From positions 110,057,157 through 110,121,156 of the forward strand of contig NC_134089.1 of assembly GCF_000715075.1 (NCBI RefSeq): 64,000 nt of DNA, given 5' to 3'. This stretch comes from Nicotiana tabacum (lineage: Eukaryota > Streptophyta > Magnoliopsida > Solanales > Solanaceae). Position 1 is the stretch's first letter. Each line of letters starts with the position of its first letter. The notes below the pieces were generated by a model. That model made no database searches, had not been told where the DNA came from, and saw only the letters and a list, made by a program, of their open reading frames with translations. This document shows, in pieces, positions 34,115-46,490 of the stretch. The position numbers and the translations under genes were made by a program.

Positions 34115-34143
34115 TATTATCTTTAGCCCCACGGGCGCTAAAC
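34115..34143 (-). other. Primer-binding-site region of the Tat element
   Basis: Directly inside the 5' LTR the minus strand reads 'gtttagcgcccgtggggc'. It resembles a TGGCGCC-type PBS but has changes in its first bases, so it is probably decayed. The tRNA cannot be named with confidence. Confidence 0.45.
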
Positions 34144-34739
34144 TGTTTACCCTAAAAATCGAGTAATAATTAAACTTGTAATGTGATTTTAAGGATACGT
34201 GATTTCACTTAATACCAATTGATTAATTTAAAGATAAGTGATGGGAATTGACAATAATATAAAACAAACCAGTACTTGGATAATGCCCTCGAGCTGATGA
34301 ACCCTCGAGAATAGCGAAATAAAAACAGTTAAAGAACAATAGAGAAATATTATATTGCCTTGATTGTAAGGTGTTTACAAATGATGAGGACCCCTCTTTA
34401 TATACTAGAGGAATCTTAATTGTGGTACAATTCTAATTACAGAAGTAAATCTCATGATTGATACAAACAACCGCCCTTGATTTGATCCGTTCCGAGATTT
34501 TCGCTGTGATCTCCGACCAGTTACGAATATTTCGCCTTTCCGTTATTGTGTTTCGCCCGAAGCTGATCATATCTGGTCTCGATCGCCGGTGACTTCGGTC
34601 TCGATGGGTACCTCGATCTCCGAACTCGGTACTTTGTCTTCATGCTTAGGCCTGACCCATTACGAGACTGACCCTCGATGCAGTTCTCTGATCTCGAAAT
34701 AATGGCAAAATCATACAAGCCCGATTTTACCCGTATACA
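34144..34739 (-). repeat. 5' LTR of the Tat-clade element
   Basis: Plus-strand TGTTTACCC at 34144 to CGTATACA at 34739 (596 bp), homologous to 24008-24627. A TATA box on the minus strand (TATATAAAG, 34404-34396) is identical in both LTRs and sets the U3/R side. The part 34580-34620 repeats 'ctcgat' words. Confidence 0.88.
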
Positions 34740-34894
34740 AATATGAAAAACCTATTCCCACTATAGCATAAACTGTATCTTCAAATTAATTTTTCGAATA
34801 CAAATGATTGTCTATAGTAAGTGTTAGCTGGGAAACTGGAAAAAAATAACTTTTCGCAATCTATTAGAAATACACAAATACACTTTATTAAATA

Positions 34895-35112
34895 CTCTCT
34901 CAGTTTCAATTTATATGAACCCATTTGATCGGACACGGAGTTTAAGAAAAGAGAGAAGACTTTTGATCTTGTGGTGTAAAATGAGGCACATATATTTTGT
35001 GTGGCTATAAATCATTGTGTAAAGGTAAATTGTTTCCAAATAAGGAAAATGATCATTCGTTTTGGCACGGACTAAAAAGGAAATAGGTTCACATACATTG
35101 AAACGGATGGAG
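34895..35112. mobile_element. Stowaway-type MITE
   Basis: This 218-bp element has inverted ends CTCTCTCAGTTTCAATTTAT and its imperfect complement ending ACGGATGGAG. Both sides have a TA target (34893-34894 and 35113-35114). 'CTCnCTCnGTTTCAATTTATGTGAACC' ends are typical of plant Stowaway (Tc1/Mariner) MITEs. Confidence 0.85.
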
Positions 35113-35114
35113 TA

Positions 35115-37395
35115 TTATTTTAACTTGTAACTATAAGTAACTATCAACAAGTGTGACGCAGAAACTTGAAAAATAAAATAATTTGTTGTTATAATTTATT
35201 ATTGTTAATATTAAACTACAGATATACTGATAGTATTAAGAAATTAAATGTTTTCACCCTTCTTATGAGCATATATTTCTATTTAGTGTTTTGATAAATT
35301 GATTGTAAAAAGTATTTACTATATAATTTACTTAAATCTTATTGTATCGTATCGTAAAATTTGTGGTTACGTAACGACGAAAAATGTCATTTTATGGAAC
35401 GACCGATTTGGTGTGGTGGCGTCGTTACCTTAACCCCCTCCCCCAATCTTACCCTTCCTTGATATTAAATAATCTTATTTTATCTTTTACCCTACCTTTT
35501 TATATAATAATTCTAGCTCGTACATTGCTTTTTTGTTATAATATTGCAAGTTTATTCTTTATATTATTGGCGCATGATATCATGAAACGACAACAAACAA
35601 TATAATTTATCTAAATATTATATATATTAAAACGGTGCATTACAATATAATACTATACGATACATAATAACCGTCTAAACAAGCTGCTAGTCTTTCAAAA
35701 AATCGATAGGTAAAAAGTATTTACTACTCTATAATTTACTCCAAGTTAAATGTTTTCATATATATCAAAAGCTAGTAGTACTATAGTACCACTGGCTGTA
35801 CTGTATTTCTACTGGCCTATACATACAAAAAAGGACGCCACTACTGAGAATTTCACAGGTTTTTCTTGTTACTATATATAAAATCCTGGCGTTTATGGCT
35901 TTGTGTTGGTCATCAAATGCCGCCCTGCCCAACTCCACACCTCACTCACTTCTCACTGTGACTCCCGTTTGCACACGTTTGATTAGAATGTGCCACAAGA
36001 TTCACTTTTCGGCTCTTACCTCTACCTGCGCTCAACCAATATACCCCAATATAGTTGTTTCCATCTCAATATTCCAAACTAGTAATTGGGTCGGCTATAT
36101 TATCAAATTTTATGTATTAAACCAAAATCTATCTGTTAATAGCTTAAGCTGCCATTTTCATGGGGTTTGGTCAAATCTGGGTTTGGAACTTGAAACCCAA
36201 TTTTAAATCCTCTAATGAGAGCTTGAAATATTATAGTAGAGTACTAACTAACCAACAAGTTTAAGTCAAACTAATTTAAAATCTGATATCTAATGCCTCT
36301 GAATTGCATGTTGTTTTAGGGTTTCCTCGAGTGGTTGAAAAGTTGTACTATCATAATGTAAAAGGTGAGCACTTTCTATTTGTTAATTCATTTTATCACT
36401 GTGTCTTATAATTTTAAATTACAGTTTGTGATTACTTTATACATCTTTTATACTTCCCACTAAGATAACATAGATTTAATTAATTATAACCAGATTCTGT
36501 ACCAATAATAGAAATATGAGTAACTATATTCAAGCTCCTCTTCTGGGACTGTTGATTTTTGGAAATTAAATATCCTTCTTGCTTACAGTAACCCCACACG
36601 TTTAAATGCAAACATATATAGTTACAGTATCTTTCTTTGTGATAAAAATTTCTGCTTTGAGGATATGAATGAGCCACGTACATGGAAAACGAATAGAAGC
36701 AGGAATAATACCCACCTAGGGTTTTTCTTAAAGATACAACTTTTAAGAGTAATCCAAAGCAAAATTGATTCTTACTCATTTTAACTTCAGGTGAAGCAAA
36801 AACTGTAACTTTTTTTTTTTTTTTGGTGGAGGGTGGTCTTTTTTCTTTTTAAAAATTCTGTAGCAATATTTGTTTTAGCTTTTCACTTTGTGTTGTAGAA
36901 AAGAAAAATACTTTTTGGGCTATTTTTTGAGGCTGTGGTGTTTCCTCAGAATAAAGCACATTTTTTGATGTGTGGTTCTTGTTCTTTTTCTTTGCTCTGG
37001 TTGAAATAGAAGCTCATTTCTCTTCTTGGTAATATCTCTCTCCCTAATGAATGAAAACGTGTAGCCATAGCATGCCTGGTACATTTTTTATGAGCCATTG
37101 GTTTCTGTCTGCTGATTTTGTTTTAGAGTGAGTTTTGTCTCTTTTAAGGAAAGACCTTAGATTGCTTTTTTGCTTGTTTCTATTGTTTCTTTGTTGAATA
37201 GGTTGTTACCTTGAATTGCGTGAACTGATTCTTGAGTGTCTTCTGAGATGATGATTTGGCTTGCCTTTTACTGAAATGTGTTTTTGATTGGATATGGCTA
37301 TTGTGGAAGTGAAAGGATGTGGTTAGGATTCTAAGAATTAACCAACTGGTAGATGTTGTGGCTCTGGGGCTACATACAATTATATGTAGATAACA
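35115..37395 (+). promoter_or_regulatory. Upstream region and probable leader of the SPA gene
   Basis: No gene is seen up to the SPA ATG. 'ctatatataaaa' at 35872-35883 is a TATA candidate, which would imply a long leader possibly containing an intron. A 16-base T-run with G-rich flank lies near 36810. The transcription start is not determinable from the sequence. Confidence 0.35.
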
Positions 37396-40300
37396 ATGGA
37401 GGGGTCATCTGAATCTGGTTGGGAGGGATCAGATAGTCCCAGGGGTTTGAATTCTTCAGCTCTTGTAGACAGGAATCCTAGATTTCAAACAAGCAGCATT
37501 AGGTCCTCCGGTGATGTGTCGCATGATACCGGGTTTGTTCCGGGTAGAAAGGGGAGGGGAAGAATTGAATCCCCTCACGTAAATCGACTTAAAGCCCAAG
37601 GTGGGGTTACAGAGGATCGACTCGCTGTGGACCTAGGTGATCGGAGAATAGACTGCAGTGATGTTAGTTTAAGGCAGTGGCTGGACAACCCGGAGAGAGC
37701 TGTTGATGCTCTTGAATGTTTGCACATATTCTCCCAAATTGTGGAGATTGTAAACCTGGCACATTCGCAAGGAATAGTTGTTCATAATGCACGACCGTCG
37801 TGTTTTGTCATATCATCTTCCAAACGTATTGCTTTTATTGAATCCGCATCCTGCTCAGATTCAGGGTCTGATTCATCAGAAGAAGATGGTTTAAACAGCC
37901 AAACTATCGAGTTAAAGGATTCATCCTCAGTTTTGCCTCATGAGTTGGACAAGCTGGGGAGACAAAGTTCTCAGCTTGAGAAGATTTGCACAAAAGCTTC
38001 TGTAAAAGTATCTGAAAGCTGTTGCTTGCAGTCAAGTTCAGGCCATGTGGTGCAGACTAGTAAGAAGCGACAAGAAGAAGAAAAGAAGCATACCTTCCCA
38101 ATGAAACAGATATTGCTCCTGGAAACCAATTGGTACAATAGTCCAGAAGAGATTGCTGGTGCTCCAAGCTCTTGTGCTTCAGACATTTATCGACTTGGAG
38201 TCCTCCTATTTGAGGTTAGTACCAGTTAGTTAGCAACACAGTAAAAGGGGTCTACTGAGTTATATTTCTCATGACTGCAAAGATGAACTTTGTGTTTTAA
38301 TGATTTATTATATTATGAGCAGCTATTCTGCACCTTCAGTTCACCAGAAGAGAAAAGCGCAACTATGCATAGTCTAAAACACCGTGTCCTCCCTCCTCAG
38401 TTGCTGTTAAAATGGCCTAAAGAAGCTTCATTTTGCTTATGGTTACTGCACCCCGAGCCGAGAAGTAGGCCTAAAATGGGGTGAGCATTCTTTTTACATG
38501 TCAATCTGGTCTTTTTTTTTCTCCCTTAAATTTTCCCCTATGGCAATTCATTCTTGATTTGTTTATCCATGATCGATTTGTTGCCATAGTCTTCTTATGC
38601 CTCCTTTGATCTGTGGCTTATACTCCTGTAATCCTTGTTCTTCCATGCTGTTGTTGTTGTCATATAATGTACGATACACTGTCATAGAGTTTACAGTAAG
38701 CACACTTTCTCTTTTCTGGTGGCAAGCTCTTATCTGGAGAAGTCATGGGATGTTTAGTTTTCGTGCATGGATTAATAACTCTTACCTCAGGAAAGAAGGA
38801 AATGCAGGCAAAGCATGCTTGCCTTTCTTGCAACAGCTAACTCGTTCGTTTTTTGTTTCCTCTCTTTGGTTGATGAGATGACCCAAGGTTAATTTCTTGG
38901 GTGTGCAACTCCCTTTACATCATTAGGAATAGTGCAGAGTCTAGCTAACTGATCAACAGCTTTGCTGCTCTCTCTACATAATGCTGTTCATGTCTTGTCA
39001 GTGGCATCTTCAAATGTCTTACCAGCTTGTTGCTATGGCAATTTGGCCATACTTTCGTTGTTTACCTGCACATTTTGTTTGAACTTAAGATTTCCTGCAC
39101 TGTGTTAAAAAGTAAAAGGAAGAGAACAGAAAAAGAGCACTAAAGACTTTGTCAGAGAGAAATAAAGTGAAATGAGCAAAGTTTTCTATTAATTTGCATT
39201 AAATGGTAACCCGTTACCTATTTATCAGATGCATTTCAGCCGTCAATAATGGTTTCCTTGAAGAATCAATTTACTATCTCTTCCATTTTAATTCATTTGG
39301 TTTTTTAACAGCAATGTGCCTGTCTCTATGTCCTTTTTATTCGGATTCTGTTTTTCACATTGGTTACAGTGAGTTGCTAGAAAGCGAGTTCCTTACTGCT
39401 CCAAGAGATGAGTTTGAAGAACGTGAAGCAGCAATAGAGCTTAGAGAAAAAATAGAGGAGCAAGAGTTATTGCTGGAATTCCTTTTGCTGATTCAACAGC
39501 GAAAGCAGGAGGCTAAGCACAACTTGCATGAGATAGTATCTTTTTTGGCATCTGACATAGAAGAGGTCTCAAAGATGCAGAAAACCCTTAGAGTCAAAGG
39601 GGGTTCAAATCAGGAACCAGTAAAGGATTTGGATTCGGGGAAGATAAATATTACTGAGAATGATGATGCTGGGAGCTCTGGATCTAGAAAGAGATATAGG
39701 CCAGGCCTTTCTATCCGCACGACTGTGGAATTGGATGATAATCCAGATGAAAGTCAGAAGTCTGAGAAGCATGTTGAAGACAAAGGGGGTACTCTGGCAA
39801 AAAATTCCCGGTTGATGAATAACTTTAGAAAATTGGAGGCAGCTTATTTCATGACAAGACGTAGGGTTATCAAAACAACTGGCAAACCATTGAGTAGACA
39901 TTCTCAGGTAAGTACAGATTGCAGAACTTCAGTAGTAGCACCCGAAAGAATTTCAGTGAGTAATTTGTCATCAAAAGAGGGGTGCAATGAGGATAGACAG
40001 AGTGGATCGATCAGCTCATTTCTGGAGGGCCTCTGCAAGTATCTATCTTATAGCAAGTTGAAAGTGAAGGCCGACTTGAAGCAAGGGGATCTTCTAAATT
40101 CTTCCAATCTTGTATGTGCTCTCAGCTTTGATCGTGATGGTGAATTTTTTGCAACTGCTGGTGTAAATAAGAAGATCAAAGTTTTTGAATATAATTCAAT
40201 TGTAAATGAGGACCGAGATATCCGCTATCCAGTTGTTGAAATGGCTAGTAGATCTAAGCTAAGCAGCATATGTTGGAATGGCTATATTAAAAGCCAGATC

Positions 40301-43300
40301 GCTTCAAGTAACTTTGAAGGTGTGGTGCAGGTGAGCTAAATTCATAAGGTGGCTTTTCTTTTTAATTTTAATTCTGGATGAAGTTCGTTGAATTATTTTC
40401 CAGGTATGGGACGTCACAAGAAATCAGCTTTTCATGGAAATGAGAGAACATGAAAGGCGCGTCTGGTCTGTTGACTTTTCTGTAGCAGATCCAACCATGT
40501 TGGCCAGCGGGAGTGATGATGGTTCTGTCAAGCTCTGGAATATCAATCAGGCAATTCTAATTTTTGCACTTGGTGGATGTCAGCTTTGAAACTAAACGTA
40601 CTACAGTCATCTAGTTATGTTGCTGTGTCGATAAAACCTGTGTGTGTAATAAGTTGTTTTTCTTACCTCTGTTGGTACTGCAGGGAGTAAGTATTGGAAC
40701 CATCAAAACAAAAGCAAATGTCTGCTGCGTCCAGTTCCCCTTTGATTCTGGTCGCTCCCTTGCTTTTGGCTCAGCAGATCACAAGATATATTATTATGAT
40801 CTACGTAACTCAAAAATGCCTCTATGCACATTAATCGGGCACAACAAGACTGTCAGCTATGTCAAGTTCATAGATTCCACAACGCTTGTGTCTGCATCTA
40901 CAGATAACACATTAAAACTATGGGATTTGTCAATTTGCTCATCTCGAATTCTTGATTCGCCTCTTCAGTCATTTACTGGACACATGAATGTAAAGGTAAT
41001 TTTCTTTATTCTTGTCGGTTTCACCTGAGGCCGACTCTGGTTTCATGTCTTCACTGTACTCTTTTGCTCCTTTAACACTCGTTTCTGCAGTCAGAAAGAT
41101 AGGATGTTGTACGCATACGGCTTGTAAATGCTTAAAGAATCCATAGCTTTTTAGCATGGGAGAAGACACATTTCACGCATGCTCATGTTGGATTTTTCTG
41201 CTTTTGGGGGACCATGGTTTATTCTGCTTTTCACACTTATATGATTGATTGGATGTAATTAGTGTTCAGTTCCCAATTAGAAGTTTGTAAGGGTCCATCC
41301 ACTCAAATGTGACAAGATAATTTTTAGAAAAAAAAGACAAAAAAATTCTTTTACATGTATAATTCTTAGGCGCTTTATGTTTACAATGGCAACTTCAGCT
41401 TGCTTGCTACAGTTTGGGCCTGCATTCTGATATCCTGGTATATTATGTGGTATAGGAACAAAAGATTTAGTTGTGATTCTCGGTGCAGAACAAGTCAATA
41501 TTTGCACTAGAATGCAGTGACGTTGACTCTAGTGTCAACACTGGATTTTGTGTTAGAATCCCCCCCCCCCCTTCTTCTTGAGATATCATTTTAAAATTTC
41601 TTTGCTGCTGTGACTAATCAAAGGAGATCATCCTTGAAATAAGTTCTAAGAAATGAGATTGAACTTCAGTTGTGGTTGAATCTGCTTTACCGTGAATGAG
41701 ATGGAACTTAAATTGTGGTTGAATGTCTTTCCCTGCTGAAACTTATTCTTGCATTTCAGAACTTTGTTGGCTTATCTGTATCTGACGGTTACATTGCTAC
41801 TGGCTCAGAGACAAATGAGGTATCATTTATTATCATATATAGCTCTATTATTACTTGCTTACTGATGCTGTTCGTAAATATTATTATCATATATATTTAC
41901 TATCATATATAGCTCTATTTAAGACAAGTGAGGTGTCATTTATTATCGATGTTCTAAGTCCAAGCTATTTGTCAAAAAGTATCTCTAAATTTCTAGTTGT
42001 TTCTGAACATTTCGGTTGATGCTGTTCGTAAATAAGCAAATGAATGATTCGCAATTTCTTACTGTATTTGAATCTAAAAGATTTTTCATTACATTTGTGA
42101 CAAACCAACCACTGTCCTTTTCTGCTCGAGAAGAAAACATATACTTTAATTGCCATTTTGTCACAAAACAATACACTATTGCTATGATATTGCTGATTCA
42201 TTAGAAACAATCCACTTCATGTTTTCTTTAATATTTTAATTGTTCAATGAAAGGGTTTTTTAGTGGATCAATATTATCAATATGACCTTGGATCTTAGTA
42301 GTGGTTGACAAAATATGATTAAGAATCACCAAATTGTCCTCCAAATGTTTTAAATTAAACTGACTGTGCTCCTGTAGAAATTTCAAGACCAAGTAGGGAG
42401 ACTTGTGATGCCGCACTTTTTTAATTCGACCTAGGATACATCCAACGTTCTTATTTCTTGATCATATTCACGACTCATGCTTGAGTTAGCATGAGTTCTG
42501 TACATTTAGTTGGTTTAAAGGTGCATCTAGAGAGAGAATTGTTGTAAGAGTAGAGAATAGAATATTAGTTGTGCCAAAGAATTAATAAAAAGCACGGGCT
42601 GGTGAAAGCATTAACTTGAGCTACATACAAAATGAAGTGTGATGCTCTCAGCACAGATTTGGTTGCACGTACTACAAACTATGTCTTTCACAACATACTA
42701 CATGTCTTTGTGCAGATGCATATGAATTGATTCGCGTTGTGTATGTAGGGCACCATGGCTAGGCTGGTTTTTGTTGCTTCTAGCCTTTATCAATTGGTAG
42801 CTAGCCGTCAACCAAAAACATGCCAATGTGCAACCTTGAGTTGGCTGTTGTATTTCCCCAAAGTATGTCAATCATCAATACTAATTAGAATTCATATTCA
42901 TAATATTTCTTCAAATATGTATGTGATATCAAAAATTTCACTAATATTTGCAAAATAATTTTACTCTCATTTCTTATTTTAAAAAATAAAATTACAATAA
43001 TAATGATAATACTATTTTTAATACTTGTCCAAACGCTCTTATACTTCATTCCTTCAATATCGTCCACGTAAGTGCTAAAGGGACCATCTCCCATGCTTTT
43101 CTCCTTTTCCTCTTCTTTCTGAATTTCCACCCAAATAACAGTTCTCTAACAGCTTGTGGCATTAGTGATTCAACTCCAAACATATTCTAAACTGTACTCC
43201 GGAAACTTGTACTCTGCGACCAAGCATGCATTGAGACCATGCAGTAGTTAACTATTTACATCCTACCTCTCTTCTTTCACATGAAACACTTGCTACTATA

Positions 43301-44396
43301 TTATTCTTCTTTCCCTGAAGTTCTAATAGGGTTAAATGGGTTTCTGATGTTGCTTTCCTAATATGAAACTACACCATCGTTGACACTTTAGGAATCAAAT
43401 CATGGCGTAAGGAAATTCCCCATTTTCCTTCTCTAGTAATAAATTATAGAAAGACTTAAGATGCAAATAAAGCTTTCTTGTGTCCTCTCCATATCCAATC
43501 GTCTGCTTTGCTTGTACAGTAGTTCCAACAGACTATTGAGCCCTTCCACCTTCTGATCTGGCAACTTTCTCCTAAAGCTCAAATCCCACAACTTGCTCCT
43601 CCCTGTTCGTTGCAGGCAGGGGTGATTGTTGCTGTTTGCTTTCTTGAGACATTGAGAATGGATAGAAAAGTTTCAATAGATCGGCATTGTTGCACCATTT
43701 CTGCTTCAAAAAATTTGTTCTAGTACAGATCCTACTCTAAATTTTAGGTGTCTGTAGAAATCTTTCCATCCTTGTGCTCTTTCATAATGCCACTCAATGT
43801 AATTGCTTTATCTGATTTGTTCCCATTCTACCCCTTGACCTCCATATTTATTGCAAGCACGTCTGCTCCACAAAGGTTGCTCCTCCACAAAGCTTAGCCA
43901 AACACTTCAACTTTGAAAACAAAAAATACTCTTTTTGAAAAGAAAAAAAAAAGAGCTTTGGGTTTGGAGAAGCTTGGCCGAACATGCTATTAAAAGGGGT
44001 GAAATATACCTTGTTAAAGAAAAAAGGGGGTGAAGGACCATTAAAATTGCATGACTCTCCAGTGTATATTTTTTAAATGGCTATATATTGAGTCTTATAT
44101 CGTTGCATAGCTTGCGTATTGATATTTGTCTGTATTGTTCCACAAATAGCTAGTCGCTATGAGTTGGTCATGTTAATGTTACGTGTGTGATCTGGGTTGT
44201 GTTGCAGGTCTTTGTCTACCACAAAGCTTTTCCTATGCCGGCATTATCATTTAAATTTAATAGCATGGATCCGCTTTCTGGTGATGAAGTGGATGACCAA
44301 GCACAGTTTATCTCATCTGTTTGTTGGCGTGGTCAGTCCTCTACCTTAGTTGCTGCAAATTCAATGGGAAATATTAAGCTCTTGGAGATGGTTTAA
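37396..44396 (+). CDS. SPA3: SPA1-related protein (SPA3/SPA4-like), pseudokinase-coiled coil-WD40, seven exons
   Basis: Exons: 37396-38214, 38323-38480, 39370-40330, 40404-40550, 40684-40995, 41760-41819, 44208-44396. The joined frame is 881 aa, near the size of SPA3/SPA4 and shorter than SPA1/SPA2. The N-terminal kinase-like domain (about 85-330) has HNARPS at residue 130 in place of a normal HRD catalytic loop, as in the family. A coiled coil follows ([21 protein letters not shown], about 340-385). Seven WD40 repeats occupy about 565-881, including [23 protein letters not shown] and [14 protein letters not shown] proteins join COP1 in the nucleus to mark light-signalling factors such as HY5 for degradation in darkness. 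Intron 4 begins GC (CAG|GCAATT) rather than GT. The last intron is 2.4 kb. The paralogue assignment is by resemblance, and SPA4 is possible. Confidence 0.93.
40551..40683 (+). other. Non-canonical GC-AG intron of the SPA gene
   Basis: The exon must end ...VKLWNINQ and continue [10 protein letters not shown] to keep the WD40 repeat. The only junction that does so is CAG|GCAATT...CTGCAG|GGAGTA. No GT in the vicinity preserves the frame. GC donors are a known minority class in plants. Confidence 0.85.
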
Positions 44397-46490
44397 TGTC
44401 TCCAACGGTTTGGGAGTTAGTTTCGGGATAGAAAAGCATGAAAGATTATTGCCTGCATTGGTAAATGAATGACTTGCACTGAAGATGTCAACTAGGTACG
44501 ATACCATGACAAATGAGGATAATTGTCATCGTCAAGAAACCAAGATTTTTGCTACTAGTTCATATAGTGGAATGCTGTACATAAAAGGGAAAGAATGCTA
44601 AATGTGAATCTCTTTGTATATTCTATAATTTCCAGAGTCGGAATGAAGTTTCAGAGGAACTATATGATCTCCAGAAAACTTTTTATGTCTTGTCAATGAA
44701 AGCAAATTAGGCAGGCATTCCCTGTCTCATATTGGTTCCCTCTTGATCTCTCATCTGCCCAATCAATATATTCCATAACCTTCATTGATAATAAATCAAT
44801 AAAAAAATGTGGAACCTATGTCATTATGTATTGCAACTTTTGAATGTTACTCTATTTACATAGCGAAGAAACACAAATTCTTGTTTCGATGTGTTATGTG
44901 TATACTGTTCATGACCAAGAGCATGCAAAATTATGATTGTTAAGTTGGTTCATTTCTGCTCTTAATCTGTTAGTGTTGGGTATAGTTTTTTTTGGACGAT
45001 TTAATGGAAGAGAAAATTATGGGAATGGAAGCTCAAAATGAAAACTTACTGATACCTTAATGTGTATAAATATTATGTAAAAGTTTCTTCTTTCACATAT
45101 TTTGTATAACAATGATTTAATCTATGAATCGGCAAATGTGCGTCGTGGACGTTAACTTTATTTTATTGATCATTAATCTAATCTTGTGATCCTACATTTT
45201 GTTTTGCAAATTTTCTTTGATTCGATCTAAAAGAAGACATATGTTACAAATCGAAACCTCAAAAGAGACTCCTATAATTCTATCTTAATTATGTGTTATG
45301 ATAACATGAATGTTAGAATGCCATCGAGGATTGTGGTAGGATGGATATATGATCCGTTCACCCTTAATCAAAGGTCTTGGGTTTGGAATAAAATTTTGGT
45401 ACGAAGCATTTCCCCTTTAATGGACCTATCTCTGAATTAGTCGGGGCTCCAACTTATAAGATGACTTCTCTTTTTTTCTTTTTTCTTTTTCTCCTCCAAA
45501 TAAATTGTAGACATGAAGATTTGGGAGGGTTTTTAGATTTTATCTTAAGAAATGAATGTATAAGATAACGGAGCTGGCGAATTAACCTGATAAGACAAGA
45601 CAACCCTCTTAACAATTGTTTCTCAAATGAAGTCTAGTATTTTCTTTTTTCTACTTCCTTTTTCTTGGACTTTTTCCATTTCAAGGGGTAGCTCAGGTAA
45701 ACAGTAAAGAGAAAGGAACAATGGATGAAAGACAATACCTTACAGCTTTAAGATGTAAGGTATAACTTATAAGTAATCAAATCTTGTACCTCTATGAGTT
45801 TGAACTTACACCAATTAACCCTCTATCCTCCTTAAAACATGCTTGGGGAGATCTTTTCAGCTTTATCTTTAATATGAAGAATACACTAAGTTGTATTGTT
45901 ATTCCACATGGACTGTGCAAGAGCTTTCAAGTATGTTTCTCAAGTTCTGGGGCTATCCATCCGTTGTCTTAAATTTTGAGTTAAAGTGCCCAATTTTAAT
46001 ATGGTATCAGAGTCAATCGAGTTACACTTTCACAGAATAAACTGCAAAATTAGTAAGCAAAGGGTGCTTCTACTGTTGTTTTGAGTTCCTTGGCTTAAGC
46101 TCAAATAGTAACCACAAGAAGAAAGCGGGGAGCATGAATCCTAGTCTCGTTTATGTCGAGCATGATCTCTATGGCATGGACGTGTTTGATTGGACGAAGA
46201 CACATATATATAGAAAGTGTGCAGTGAAGAACAGTGAGTCATGAGTTTGTTGGCCAGGAAATGATATGTGCAGAGATAATTTAAATAAACAAAGCCACAG
46301 ATTAGGGCAGTAATGATGAACCTATATCCTGTCCAAGTGTAGCTACAAAAACAGGAACACCAAAATAGTGGCAAGGATATGGCAAACTTCATATATTACA
46401 AAATAATCTAACGTTAACATGTTATTCTCTGGCTCTTTAAATGAATCTCTTTCCCCCTCGCCTTTTCATCAGTAGGCAGGAAAAGTAAAA
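44397..46490. other. Intergenic region between the convergent SPA and GT14 genes
   Basis: The SPA 3' UTR probably occupies the first few hundred bases ('caataaa' words near 44799). A tRNA-like relic may lie at 45330-45420 ('ggtcttgggtttgg' box). A Copia-like PBS is at 46002 (separate entry). No other gene is seen. Confidence 0.45.
46002..46012 (+). other. Copia-type primer-binding-site relic
   Basis: 'tggtatcagag' is the complement of the initiator-methionine tRNA end, the usual PBS of Ty1/copia elements. The preceding 'cccaattttaata' resembles an LTR 3' end but lacks a clean CA. No pol sequence follows on the plus strand. It is likely a remnant of a deleted copia element. Confidence 0.45.

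Larger units (their letters stand above)
24008..34739 (-). mobile_element. Complete but decayed Tat-clade Ty3/gypsy retrotransposon with antisense gene
   Basis: The element is 10.7 kb with LTRs at both ends, and a perfect 5-bp duplication AATAT (24003-24007 and 34740-34744) proves a single insertion. On the minus strand the order is 5' LTR, PBS, gag, protease, RT, RNase H, integrase, a spacer, then an oppositely oriented gene and the 3' LTR. An antisense frame between integrase and the 3' LTR is known for part of the Tat lineage (Retand-like). Gag and pol contain in-frame stops and frameshifts, the RNase H region is internally deleted, and an integrase aspartate is replaced. The copy cannot move by itself. 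Confidence 0.9.

Noticed and set aside
24008..34739. Endogenous pararetrovirus instead of an LTR retrotransposon
   Set aside because: Paired LTRs, a target duplication, an integrase and the gag-protease-RT-RNase H-integrase order identify Ty3/gypsy. No movement-protein or coat domain of a pararetrovirus is seen.
39203..39369. Extra N-terminal coding sequence before SPA exon 3
   Set aside because: The frame is open by chance through the end of intron 2. The acceptor at 39369 followed by ELLESEFL matches the family, and the preceding text does not.
42755..42958. Small gene inside the last SPA intron
   Set aside because: The 67-codon frame has no recognisable domain and no promoter or splice context.
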